A stretch of DNA of 20,049 bases from Planctomycetota bacterium (GTDB lineage Bacteria; Planctomycetota; Phycisphaerae; Sedimentisphaerales; Anaerobacaceae), in contig QNBZ01000002.1 of NCBI GenBank assembly GCA_003644295.1, positions 1 through 20,049 of the forward strand, in the 5' to 3' direction. Under the pieces are notes generated by a model. That model was given only the letters and a program-made list of their open reading frames with translations, did no database searches and was not told the DNA's origin. Positions 8,701 to 15,548 of the stretch are shown one piece after another. Position 1 is the first letter of the stretch. Each line of letters begins with the position of its first letter. The position numbers and the translations under genes are program-made.

Positions 8701-9129
8701 TCCATCAGCACAAAACATACCAACATCCTGAACATACAGCAGGTCAAGCGCCATTTCATCATCACCTGCGTTTACCAATTGCACATTCCAGAGCCACGAG
8801 CTATCTTCCTCCACAAGCAATAACCTGCAGGAATACGATATCCCTTCAAAATCCCCTTTAACTTCATAAGTGTTTTCGCTTACAATCTGACCTCCAGGAC
8901 TCTTGGGGCCTAACAACGGGACAGCAACAAATTCCTCGCCTCTTTTCCTGAGATATAAATTGGAGCAGCCAGCTTCAAGCGGCGAACCAGTCATAAGGTT
9001 TATTTGCACTGCACCGTGCTCAATGCTTTTTATGCTGCCGTTCTCAAATATAGAAAAGTTCGTACCCGCAGAATTCTTTATGCTGCATACCTGTGGCCTG
9101 TCAATCAATGTGCTGTCTTTTAGATTCAT
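5704..9129 (-). CDS. GH94 phosphorylase, probable 1,2-beta-oligoglucan phosphorylase
   Basis: The product is 1141 residues with no signal peptide, so it is cytoplasmic. The ATG at 9129 has GAGGA upstream. Residues about 1-590 form beta-sandwich parts; residues about 600-1080 hold the alpha/alpha barrel. GH94 landmarks are GGAAWGTRDICQGPLE (651-666), GNWPQWWMFD (692-701), SDGDWNDAMQP (782-792, the segment with the general-acid Asp in GH94) and PFFGREVGLMYTHAHLRYAEAM (941-962). The length of about 1100 residues matches the 1,2-beta-oligoglucan phosphorylases of Listeria and Lachnoclostridium rather than cellobiose or chitobiose phosphorylases of about 800. These enzymes split beta-1,2-glucans with phosphate to glucose 1-phosphate, saving an ATP. 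The GH144-like gene 49 bases upstream supports this substrate. Other beta-linked disaccharide specificities in GH94 cannot be excluded without subsite comparison. Confidence 0.85.
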   Translation of the reverse strand: MNLKDSTLIDRPQVCSIKNSAGTNFSIFENGSIKSIEHGAVQINLMTGSPLEAGCSNLYLRKRGEEFVAVPLLGPKSPGGQIVSENTYEVKGDFEGISYSCRLLLVEEDSSWLWNVQLVNAGDDEMALDLLYVQDVGMFCADGNEKNDFYISQYIDYTVLSHSEHGHILCCRQNEHGAGYFPWLALGSISEVSSFSTDGMQFFGPGYRESGLPMGLFASELGGLSQQELAVVAMQEKPFVLKPGQRINLGFFGIFCENHIEATASDDIQIIDSRLKKVKELSEQPWPDECFYKEPTRTLFSGSSLFSSDDLTEKDLNSLFGAERRCSEFFKGELLSFFYGENKHVVLRRKEALVNRPHGHIMTTGANLTPNDMSMSFSCYMFGVFQSHVAQGNVNFNRFLALNTNPLNMFRHTGQRIFVRHNGKLYQLAVPSAFEISLNGCRWIYKHGDLLFQVNSWAATDRPEIMLKLQVLQGQQLEWVISNQLSSEHDWSIEDDSQNNGDRVLKFLPGKESGLARIFPGGHFSVLLENAKLVKRVGGDELLFDDGKSRGLSFLRIDLAATKQFVMRIRGELTTQTGSQMKRKRLSGAEACSWDADRANTIWKEMISNLNIKLPSVKTSTAIDEIIEILPWFAQNAKVHYLAPHGLEQYGGAAWGTRDICQGPLEMLLSLGHYSQARNLLTIVFSNQNIAGNWPQWWMFDWYNQVRSPESHGDIVFWPILAASEYIRISGDYDFLNEKLPYYCQDVSEQAEYSSVFNHILCAIAHIRASCFADGTALVNYSDGDWNDAMQPVNQELKKRLISSWTVGLSYQTFQEFARVCRRTGRIETADELKKLCDMIRSDFNRLLIKDSVVAGFGFVNQENGIDLLLHPSDSTTGIHYRLLPMIRGVISGIFTPEQAKLHAEIIEQHLKGPDGARLMDRPSEYNGGLQRYFKRAESCPFFGREVGLMYTHAHLRYAEAMARLGDAKAFIKALRQVVPIGIQEIIPQADIRQSNCYYSSSDAAFTNRYEVNRHYEDLMLGKVALKGGWRIYSSGPGIFVKLVMLYLLGLRHNYGRTIFDPVLPKEYDGLAAQMEFQGRNVKFIYCVSGNENGVSRIEINGVDFEFVREANLYRTGGAIIDDSVLAAALNMECNTIKIYT

Positions 9130-9178
9130 TTCAAATTAATCCTCAAGTTGCCTGCAAACAATCTGAAAAGCAACATCA

Positions 9179-10546
9179 TTAGTTTTGTTTAGTAAAACCA
9201 TTAAAACCGGCTCTTTTAATTCCTGCCAAAACATGCTGATTTTGCATCATCAGTTTCCAGATAAGTCCGCTGCGAGCATTTTCTATCAATAGAAGCATTG
9301 GTCCCTGTGCAATGCCGATTACATGATCCGAAATCCAATGCTGATCAATATTGAATCCATCCCAAAAACCATAGCCGCCCTCTTCGGGAGATTTCCATAT
9401 CGCTTTGCCATCTACTTTCAGATTACGCATTGCCCGTAACGCCTTTACTGCATCGTCTGGAATAAAAGGCACAGACATACCTGCACCATATGGATGTAAC
9501 GTTCCAGGTCGGCCCTGATCTTGTTCGGCGCCACGGGGCTCATGTCCCAGCACTATATATTCATCATTGGGCCCAGAACCGGCTGTGATTCCCCACCGAT
9601 TCTCACCATAACTTGCAAACTCGGATGAATGATCGCGACACCAATCACGGTTGGCTTTAACCGCATTTCGGGTATTTTCAAACCAGTCAACACCAAGCGG
9701 ACCAACACCCATGCTCTGAAAATCATAAAAACAATGTGCAAACATGTATGTAAACAATGCACCGGAATAGGTGTAAACAAAAGGCTCTCCATCTTTGTAT
9801 TTTCCAACACGACGGACCCAGTTAGTCATGGTTTCAGGCCCCAGGCGATGCTCAGGAACAGGTGAAGCCTGCCCAAGCAACACTATCAAAAGAGTTTCAT
9901 CTGTGTACCAGTCCCATGTCTGTTTGTCGAATCTGCCGGGACCGTCCATGCGGTTTGAATCATCTGCCTTCCAGGCCATATACACCTGGCCGTTTTCCGG
10001 ATTTACAAAACTCTGCCAATTCACGCGGGAAAAAATATGCTCCGCCAGCACACGAACCTGTTCGCCAAAATATTCACCAGCAACTATCGCCCCTGCAACC
10101 ATCAACGCTGTATCTATCGAAGAGGCGATACTCTCATAGCCAAAAGGCGTTGTATTGCCGGTAGCTAAATCTATGAAATGACAATAAATTCCGTCATGGT
10201 GAGCATTGGATTTTTCCAGTGTTTTGAGCGATTTCAATGCACGGCTTTTCGCCGCCTCGTAAGATACATACCCTCGCTCGACGCCCACCGGCAGTGCGCC
10301 CAACCCAAACCCTAAAGATGCCACACTGCATACTTGACTACCTGTCTTGTCTCGTACCAGACCAGAGACAGGATGAGCATTCTTCCAGAAAAATTGAAAA
10401 GAGGCATGACTAATTTCTTCCAGCAAACATTCATCTTCAGCAGTAAATATTATCTGGTCAGCCTTACTTCCTGAAGCACAGCAATACCCGCTGGCAAGTA
10501 GAATGCTCATAACGGACAAAAGACATATATACCTTTTACTTACCAC
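9179..10546 (-). CDS. Secreted GH144-like endo-beta-1,2-glucanase (glycoamylase family)
   Basis: A GTG start at 10546 is preferred because GGAG lies 6 bases upstream and the frame then opens with a compact signal peptide (VSKRYICLLSVMSILLASGY, then CCA). In-frame ATGs at 10558 and 10597 lack a ribosome site, and the latter overlaps the regulator gene. The product is 455 residues. The single glycoamylase-type alpha/alpha domain shows SVASLGFGLGALPVGVERGY, DGIYCHFIDLATGN (118-131), SSIDTALMVAGA (142-153), WDWYTDETLLIVLLGQASP, GENRWGITAGSGPNDEY and the C-terminal IAQGPMLLLIENARSGLIW. This pattern is that of Pfam glycoamylase proteins, whose characterised bacterial members in GH144 are endo-beta-1,2-glucanases. 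It probably acts in the periplasm or outside the cell and feeds oligosaccharides to the symporter and the GH94 enzyme of the same operon. The doubled Cys at the signal end leaves lipoprotein attachment possible, though no good lipobox is seen. Confidence 0.85.
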   Translation of the reverse strand: MVSKRYICLLSVMSILLASGYCCASGSKADQIIFTAEDECLLEEISHASFQFFWKNAHPVSGLVRDKTGSQVCSVASLGFGLGALPVGVERGYVSYEAAKSRALKSLKTLEKSNAHHDGIYCHFIDLATGNTTPFGYESIASSIDTALMVAGAIVAGEYFGEQVRVLAEHIFSRVNWQSFVNPENGQVYMAWKADDSNRMDGPGRFDKQTWDWYTDETLLIVLLGQASPVPEHRLGPETMTNWVRRVGKYKDGEPFVYTYSGALFTYMFAHCFYDFQSMGVGPLGVDWFENTRNAVKANRDWCRDHSSEFASYGENRWGITAGSGPNDEYIVLGHEPRGAEQDQGRPGTLHPYGAGMSVPFIPDDAVKALRAMRNLKVDGKAIWKSPEEGGYGFWDGFNIDQHWISDHVIGIAQGPMLLLIENARSGLIWKLMMQNQHVLAGIKRAGFNGFTKQN

Positions 10547-10552
10547 CCCTCT

Positions 10553-10556
10553 CTCC
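10553..10556 (-). promoter_or_regulatory. Ribosome site that selects the GTG start of the GH144-like gene
   Basis: On the minus strand GGAG is followed by a 6-base spacer and GTG at 10546. The motif overlaps the alternative ATG at 10558, which itself has only AT-rich sequence upstream. This favours the GTG. Confidence 0.5.
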
Positions 10557-10571
10557 ATGAATTTAACTATT

Positions 10572-11603
10572 TTATTTGCCGCAACCACACGATTCACGCA
10601 CTATAAGTCGTGCTTTTAACACAACTTTTGTCGGCTCTGCAGCCCTGCCGGACAAACGATCCAAGATCATTCTAACAGCAACACGGCCAATCTCTTTTGT
10701 TGGGATATGCATTGTGGTAATCTTCAGTCGGCGATGCACCGCTATATACGAATCATCGAAACCTATCACCCCAACCTGCTGCGGCACTTCAATTCCCTTA
10801 TCCATCAAAGCATCAATGACACCACAGGCAACATCATCGTTACCTGCCACAACGCCATATCGCTGACCAGGAGCGATTAAGGGAAATACTCTCTCACTTG
10901 CAAGACGATAACCCTCATCATAACTATAAGAATCTCCAAAGAACTGTCTCCCTTCAGCATCCAGCCCCATCGGCCTGATCGCATCTGCAAAACCCAAGGC
11001 TCTCTCAGTAGTGTCCACATTGTTTTCAGAACCGCCGACAAAAAACAGATCGCTGACCTCATGGGCAGCAATAAAATGCCGAGTAGCCTCAAAAGCACCA
11101 AGTTTGTTGTCTATAAGTATGTTATCAAGCCGCCATAAATTTACGTCCTGGTCCAGAACAACCAAAGGCTGATTGATATTTCCGACACCCTCAAGCACTT
11201 CATTGTACATCTCAGAAAGCATCAATATCACACCATCGGTTCGACCTCCTGAACACAAATGAGTAACAGCTTCTATTTTGGCTTCAGTTCCCTTGGCCTT
11301 GAGAACCATTATGTGCATGCCATTGGCCCGTGCTTTTTCATGCGCCCCTTCCATCAACATCGAAAAGTATTGGCCATCGAAATCCGGAACTATCAGCCCA
11401 ATGGTATCTGTTCGTTTTCGACTCAGAGCTTGTGCCCTGCTGTTAGGGTGAAAATTCAAGCGACGAACAGCCATTTCTACCCTACGTCGTGTGCTTGGTG
11501 CAACCCGCCCCAAGTCGTTTACAACCCGAGAGACCGTTGAAATCGAGACGCCTGCAACCTTTGCAACGTTATGAATTGTTACGCTATCTGATCCAGTTGC
11601 CAT
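10572..11603 (-). CDS. LacI-family transcriptional regulator
   Basis: The product is 343 residues from the ATG at 11603, with GAGGT upstream. Residues 8-55 are the LacI helix-turn-helix and hinge helix (VTIHNVAKVAGVSISTVSRV, followed by PSTRRRVEMAVRRLNFHPN and SRAQALSRKRTDTIGLIVPD). Residues about 65-335 are the periplasmic-binding-like effector domain (VVAGNDDVACGVIDALMDKG, VGVIGFDDSYIAVHRRLKIT). The end RESCGCGK is slightly Cys-rich. It is the first gene of the leftward operon and faces the rightward operon across a 443-base control region, so it probably regulates both arms and itself. The effector is likely an oligosaccharide or phosphorylated sugar of the pathway (inference). A LacI-type box lies just downstream of the rightward promoter, consistent with repression. 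Confidence 0.93.
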   Translation of the reverse strand: MATGSDSVTIHNVAKVAGVSISTVSRVVNDLGRVAPSTRRRVEMAVRRLNFHPNSRAQALSRKRTDTIGLIVPDFDGQYFSMLMEGAHEKARANGMHIMVLKAKGTEAKIEAVTHLCSGGRTDGVILMLSEMYNEVLEGVGNINQPLVVLDQDVNLWRLDNILIDNKLGAFEATRHFIAAHEVSDLFFVGGSENNVDTTERALGFADAIRPMGLDAEGRQFFGDSYSYDEGYRLASERVFPLIAPGQRYGVVAGNDDVACGVIDALMDKGIEVPQQVGVIGFDDSYIAVHRRLKITTMHIPTKEIGRVAVRMILDRLSGRAAEPTKVVLKARLIVRESCGCGK

Positions 11604-11660
11604 TAAATTGACCTCAAAACTTAGGAATTTAGCAAAATATAATCACTGCCAATAAAAACC

Positions 11661-11689
11661 TTTTTACAACTTTCGCATGCTTTTGTCAA
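11661..11689 (-). promoter_or_regulatory. Leftward promoter for the lacI/GH144/GH94 operon
   Basis: On the minus strand a perfect TTGACA (11689-11684) is 17 bp from TAAAAA (11666-11661), a 4/6 match to the -10 consensus. Transcription would start near 11655, about 50 bases before the regulator ATG at 11603. A 12-bp perfect palindrome (TTGTC-AA-GACAA, 11683-11694) overlaps the -35 and could be a regulator site. Confidence 0.5.
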
Positions 11690-11830
11690 GACAATATTTT
11701 TATTTTTTTATATCCTGCTGAATACTCAGCCACATACACATTAAAAAACAGCGGACTGAAACTCTATATTTTACGTATCTCAAAGACCTCTAAAGACTTA
11801 TTTTCAACCTAAAACCTCAATAAGAAACTA

Positions 11831-11881
11831 AAAACGAGCATTTTGGGGGTTTTCCAGTTCCTCTAAACACCCGTTTTTTTT
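11831..11881 (+). terminator. Terminator-like hairpin with T-run in the divergent control region
   Basis: GGGGGTTT at 11845-11852 pairs with AAACACCC at 11865-11872 with one mismatch and a 12-base loop, and is followed by CG and eight T residues. AAAACG at 11831-11836 can alternatively pair with CGTTTT. In the plus direction this looks like an intrinsic terminator, yet no plus-strand gene lies upstream. It may insulate the rightward promoter, end a short leader or small RNA, or be chance. Confidence 0.35.
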
Positions 11882-11926
11882 ATGGCAACTTAATCGAAAG
11901 TAATCTTGCTCACAGCGGTTTTTCTA

Positions 11927-11954
11927 TTGATATATTAGAGATATGTAATATAAT
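11927..11954 (+). promoter_or_regulatory. Rightward sigma-70-type promoter
   Basis: TTGATA (11927-11932) and a perfect TATAAT (11949-11954) are separated by 16 bp. Transcription would start near 11961, giving a leader of about 86 bases to the ATG at 12047. This is the best promoter match I found in the window. Confidence 0.6.
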
Positions 11955-11957
11955 AAA

Positions 11958-11982
11958 TAAAAACGCTTGCATATTTATGCAA
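11958..11982. promoter_or_regulatory. LacI-type operator candidates overlapping the transcription start
   Basis: Two overlapping sites occur. TAAAAACGCTTGCA (11958-11971) matches the general LacI/CcpA-type consensus TGWAANCGNTNWCA at 12 of 14 positions, with the central CG. TTGCATATTTATGCAA (11967-11982) is a perfect dyad with 7-bp arms and a 2-base centre. Both lie just after the -10, where a bound repressor would block transcription. The regulator gene is immediately divergent. Confidence 0.5.
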
Positions 11983-12046
11983 CTTAAACATGGAGCATTT
12001 AATAAAATATCACAGAAATGTATTATTTACGAAAGGGCAAACTGCA

Positions 12047-15000
12047 ATGAAAATGCCAATTCCCATCGTATTAACATTAACAATCGCGCTTATCACCCCT
12101 GTATTTGCCCAGCAATGGTATACATTTGAAGACTTTGGCAACAAGCAGAGCCTGCAAAGGTGGAGGCCGGCCAACATCCATGGCACTGCCCAAGTAGCAA
12201 CGGCAATTCGGCAGGACGGGACACACATCACAAAAGATAATCAGGCAATAATGTTTCAATGGCAGAGCGACGACGACCGTGTTGAAATTAAGTGTTTCCC
12301 TACAATACCCCTTAACCTCAAGTCCTGGCAGAAGATACGCATTATAGCATCAGTCCCTGCCGGGGCAGGCACGCCGAAACTGGACATCTGGCTCCATGAT
12401 GGCAGCAGGGGAGTTTTTGTAAATGGCTCAAATGTCAGCCCTGCCGGCCGGTGGGCAGCAATCGAGTTTAATCTAAATAACATCGGCGAACAGATAATGA
12501 TAGAAAACATAAAAGAGGTCTCAATCATAGTCAGTGAGTACCCAGGCAACAATGGTATAATTTTCTTCGATAAAATCGAAGTATTCTCTAATACAGATTC
12601 GACCACGTCCATAAATGCATCATTTCCAGTTTTAAACGTCACAGCCAGTTCACAGCAGGACAGCTACGCCGCGTTTATGGCTATAGATGGCAAAATGGAC
12701 ACTCGATGGTCGAGTGAGTTTTCGGATGACCAGTGGCTGCAAATAGATTTTAAGACCCCGGTAAAGATGGTGGGACTTACTCTGCACTGGGAAGCCGCTT
12801 ATGGCAGGGATTACGAGATAAGATTGCTTGAAAATGGCAAATGGAATACCGCAAGCCAAATACACTTTGGCGATGGTGGTACCGATGAGATATATTTTGG
12901 GCTTCGTAGTGTCAAAGCTGTTCGCTTCGTCGGGCATAAACGCGGCACCGGTTGGGGGTATTCACTTTGGGAGATAAGCATTCTTGGTCCGGAAAATCAG
13001 ATTTTTGCCAAGGCCTCATCATCTGCAAAAAACACAAGTGCTGAAAATGTGCTTGACGGCAACGCAAAAACCTACTGGCAATCTAAAGCTCTACCTGGAG
13101 AGGAAACAAATCTCGAATTTATCTTTCCGCGAAAATTCGGTTTAGGCGGGCTGCAAATTGACTGGGCTGCCCAACAAACACCTGCGTGTAAAATTGAGGT
13201 TTTCTCGCAGGAAAGCGGTCAATGGAGAACTATTATGAACAAAAGACCTGGCGTAAGCAATATAGAGGAACTGTTCTTTGTCCCTGTATTTGCAGACAAA
13301 TTACGTCTTGTCTTTGATTCCAATTTACCTGAACCGGTTCGCATCTCCAATGTCCAGATAAAGGGTACAAGCGAGGCGTGGACGCCTGTAAGACATTTTG
13401 AAATGCTCGCACAGCGTTTGCCGGACGGCGTTTTCCCGGGCTGGCTTCGGCGTGAACAGACTTTTTGGACGATTACAGGGCTTGCAGGCAGTTTCAATGA
13501 GTCTTTAATAGATGAGTACGGCCGGGTAGAATCCGGATTGCGAGCTTTCAGCGTAACACCCGTACTTGTTATAGACGGCAAAATTGTAAGTGCTAAAAGT
13601 TTCAAGTCGAGCCAGTCACTTGCCGGTGGATGGGCGCCTATTCCATCAGTAAAATGGGTTGGCAAAGGTTTGCAAATGAACATTACGGCCAATACGATAG
13701 CACCTGATACGACGCTGGTTCTCTATAAACTTTCAAACACTACTGCCGAAATTCAAGATGTTTCGCTGTTAATGGCGGTAAGGCCGTTACAGATAAATCC
13801 GCCCTGGCAACACGGCGGATATTCAACAATCAAACAGGCACAATGGCAAAACAAAAACAGTTTAATACTCAATGAAAAACAAGCGATAACTTTTTATCCC
13901 GCACCATCTTCTATATCCCTGTATAATCAAAAACCGGAAAAAGATTCAATCGATATCACAGAATACCTGCTCGAAAATCGCACAGACGGTAATTTTGTTC
14001 AATCTGATGATGGTATCATTTCTGCAGGTGCCTGTTACAATTATTCCCTTGCCGGCGGTGAAACAAAAACCATTCTTGCAGTTTACCCAAACACTGATAA
14101 TGCAAACATTACCGTAACGGATAATTATGAAGAGTTCTTCGTCAGGGAAAAACAAAAATCCTTTAAATTGTGGCAAAACCTTACCGGCGACTGGGACATC
14201 AACCTTCCAGACAAGAGAATAGCTAATATTGTTCGCTCCAACCTTGCGTACCTGCTAATCAATGCCGACGGCCCCGCCATCCAGCCGGGTTCCCGTAATT
14301 ATAACAGCTCGTGGATACGCGATGGCGCCATCAGTGCCACAGCAATGATTCGTTTCGGCCTGACTGATTCAGGGGTCAATTACCTCAAATGGATTACAAA
14401 CCTTGTCAGAGATGATGGGTTTGTTCCATTCATTATTGAAACAAAGACCGGCAAAATGGAAGGATTTGCGAGTAACTGGCAGGAATACGACTCATTCGGC
14501 GAATATGTATTTCTCGCCCGCCAGGCCATCGAAATAACCGACGATAACGAACTCGCCAAACTATGCTGGCCTAAGGTTAAAGCCACAATGAAGTATATGG
14601 AAAACCTGCGAAACCAACGCCTGACAGAAAAATATAAAGGCACAGAGTATGAAGGGATTTTACCAGAATCCCAAAGCCATGAAGGATACATTGACCCTCC
14701 TCGACACAGCTACTGGGATGACTTCTTTGCTGTCAAAGGTATTCAGGACGCCCGTGCCATAGCCCTGCGTCTCGGCCACAACAAAGATGCCGAATGGCTT
14801 GCTGAATTTGAAAATGACTTACGTGCATCGATACTGACTTCAATAGAACGAGTTCGCAAACGCGATGGATTGGCAACACTGCCAGCTTGCGCCGAACTGG
14901 GCGATTTTGACCCCACTTCAACTGCTATCGGCGTGATGATTGCCGACGAACGCGATACACTGCCCGCTGACGCTCTTAAAGCGACCTTTGACCGCTATAT

Positions 15001-15532
15001 GAAAGAGTCTCGCTATCGTGCTGCACAACCTCTCGGCACACGCAAAACATATACGCCTTACGAAGTACGCAACATCTCAGCTATGATTCGTCTTGGCCGG
15101 CCCAATGATGCTATTATGCTGACTGACTTTTTTATCGAAGATGCCATAAGGCCGGCCGGCTGGAACCACATGGCCGAAGTAGTGCATAGCGACCCGCGAA
15201 CGCCAAGTTATATAGGTGATATGCCCCACACCTGGGTTGGAGCCGGCTTTATTAACGCTGTTCGCGATATGCTTGTCTATGAAGAACGCGGCACCCTGGT
15301 ACTTGCAGCAGCAGTTCCTGATAAATGGCTTGATGAAGGTGTAACCGTTCGCAATTTGCAAACCTGGTGGGGACCAATCAGCTATAATCTTAAACGCAGG
15401 AACAATGGACGAGTCATCTTGAAACTGGACTGTTCAAACCAGCCGCCAAATGGTTTTGTAGTGCCTAAAGAATTTGAACTTTTATATTCGACCAGAAAAA
15501 AAATGAACCAACAAAAGACAATGAAACCTTAG
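12047..15532 (+). CDS. Large secreted protein: CBM-like, two discoidin domains and unclassified (alpha/alpha)-barrel glycosidase-like domain
   Basis: The ATG at 12047 is chosen because AAAGGG lies 9 bases upstream and the signal peptide follows directly (MKMPIPIVLTLTIALITPVFA, then QQW). The earlier in-frame ATG at 11990 has no ribosome site. The product is 1161 residues. Residues 22-182 are a beta-sandwich of CIA30/CBM11 type (FEDF, VSIIVSEYPGNNGIIFFDKIEVF). Residues about 190-315 and 316-441 are two F5/8 type C (discoidin, CBM32-like) domains (DGKMDTRWSSEFSDDQWLQI, then DGNAKTYWQS). Residues about 445-690 are a further beta-rich region. Residues about 710-1085 form a six-hairpin barrel with SSWIRDGAIS (754-763), ILPESQSHEGY (871-881) and GDFDPTSTAIG (952-962). 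The acidic residues in these motifs are the best catalytic candidates, by analogy with GH15/GH63/GH94-type barrels. I cannot assign a GH family. It is the first gene of the rightward operon and presumably acts on extracellular glucan. Confidence 0.85.
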   Translation: MKMPIPIVLTLTIALITPVFAQQWYTFEDFGNKQSLQRWRPANIHGTAQVATAIRQDGTHITKDNQAIMFQWQSDDDRVEIKCFPTIPLNLKSWQKIRIIASVPAGAGTPKLDIWLHDGSRGVFVNGSNVSPAGRWAAIEFNLNNIGEQIMIENIKEVSIIVSEYPGNNGIIFFDKIEVFSNTDSTTSINASFPVLNVTASSQQDSYAAFMAIDGKMDTRWSSEFSDDQWLQIDFKTPVKMVGLTLHWEAAYGRDYEIRLLENGKWNTASQIHFGDGGTDEIYFGLRSVKAVRFVGHKRGTGWGYSLWEISILGPENQIFAKASSSAKNTSAENVLDGNAKTYWQSKALPGEETNLEFIFPRKFGLGGLQIDWAAQQTPACKIEVFSQESGQWRTIMNKRPGVSNIEELFFVPVFADKLRLVFDSNLPEPVRISNVQIKGTSEAWTPVRHFEMLAQRLPDGVFPGWLRREQTFWTITGLAGSFNESLIDEYGRVESGLRAFSVTPVLVIDGKIVSAKSFKSSQSLAGGWAPIPSVKWVGKGLQMNITANTIAPDTTLVLYKLSNTTAEIQDVSLLMAVRPLQINPPWQHGGYSTIKQAQWQNKNSLILNEKQAITFYPAPSSISLYNQKPEKDSIDITEYLLENRTDGNFVQSDDGIISAGACYNYSLAGGETKTILAVYPNTDNANITVTDNYEEFFVREKQKSFKLWQNLTGDWDINLPDKRIANIVRSNLAYLLINADGPAIQPGSRNYNSSWIRDGAISATAMIRFGLTDSGVNYLKWITNLVRDDGFVPFIIETKTGKMEGFASNWQEYDSFGEYVFLARQAIEITDDNELAKLCWPKVKATMKYMENLRNQRLTEKYKGTEYEGILPESQSHEGYIDPPRHSYWDDFFAVKGIQDARAIALRLGHNKDAEWLAEFENDLRASILTSIERVRKRDGLATLPACAELGDFDPTSTAIGVMIADERDTLPADALKATFDRYMKESRYRAAQPLGTRKTYTPYEVRNISAMIRLGRPNDAIMLTDFFIEDAIRPAGWNHMAEVVHSDPRTPSYIGDMPHTWVGAGFINAVRDMLVYEERGTLVLAAAVPDKWLDEGVTVRNLQTWWGPISYNLKRRNNGRVILKLDCSNQPPNGFVVPKEFELLYSTRKKMNQQKTMKP

Positions 15533-15537
15533 AAAGC

Positions 15538-15542
15538 AGGAG
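15538..15542 (+). promoter_or_regulatory. Ribosome site that selects the TTG start of the GH35-like gene
   Basis: AGGAG lies 6 bases before TTG at 15549, in the 16-base gap after the preceding stop codon. The next in-frame ATG is 36 codons on, inside the conserved first strand (LSGEMHYF), so the rare TTG start is well supported. Confidence 0.65.
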
Positions 15543-15548
15543 TAGTAA

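Larger units (their letters stand above)
11604..12046. other. Divergent control region between the two operons
   Basis: These 443 bases contain no gene. They hold the leftward promoter (11661-11689) with its overlapping palindrome, a terminator-like hairpin (11831-11881), a good rightward promoter (11927-11954), and overlapping operator candidates (11958-11982). Positions 11695-11830 are AT-rich without a feature I can name. An in-frame ATG at 11990 has no ribosome site and is probably leader sequence. Confidence 0.6.

Noticed and set aside
8454..8861. 135-codon plus-strand frame opposite the GH94 gene
   Set aside because: It is antisense to a well-supported GH94 coding region, with no ribosome site and low-complexity His-rich content typical of a shadow frame.
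11990..12046. Earlier ATG for the large secreted protein
   Set aside because: It lacks a ribosome site and would bury the signal peptide behind 19 extra residues.
13219..13692. 157-codon minus-strand frame opposite the large secreted protein
   Set aside because: It is antisense to a conserved coding region and has no recognisable product.
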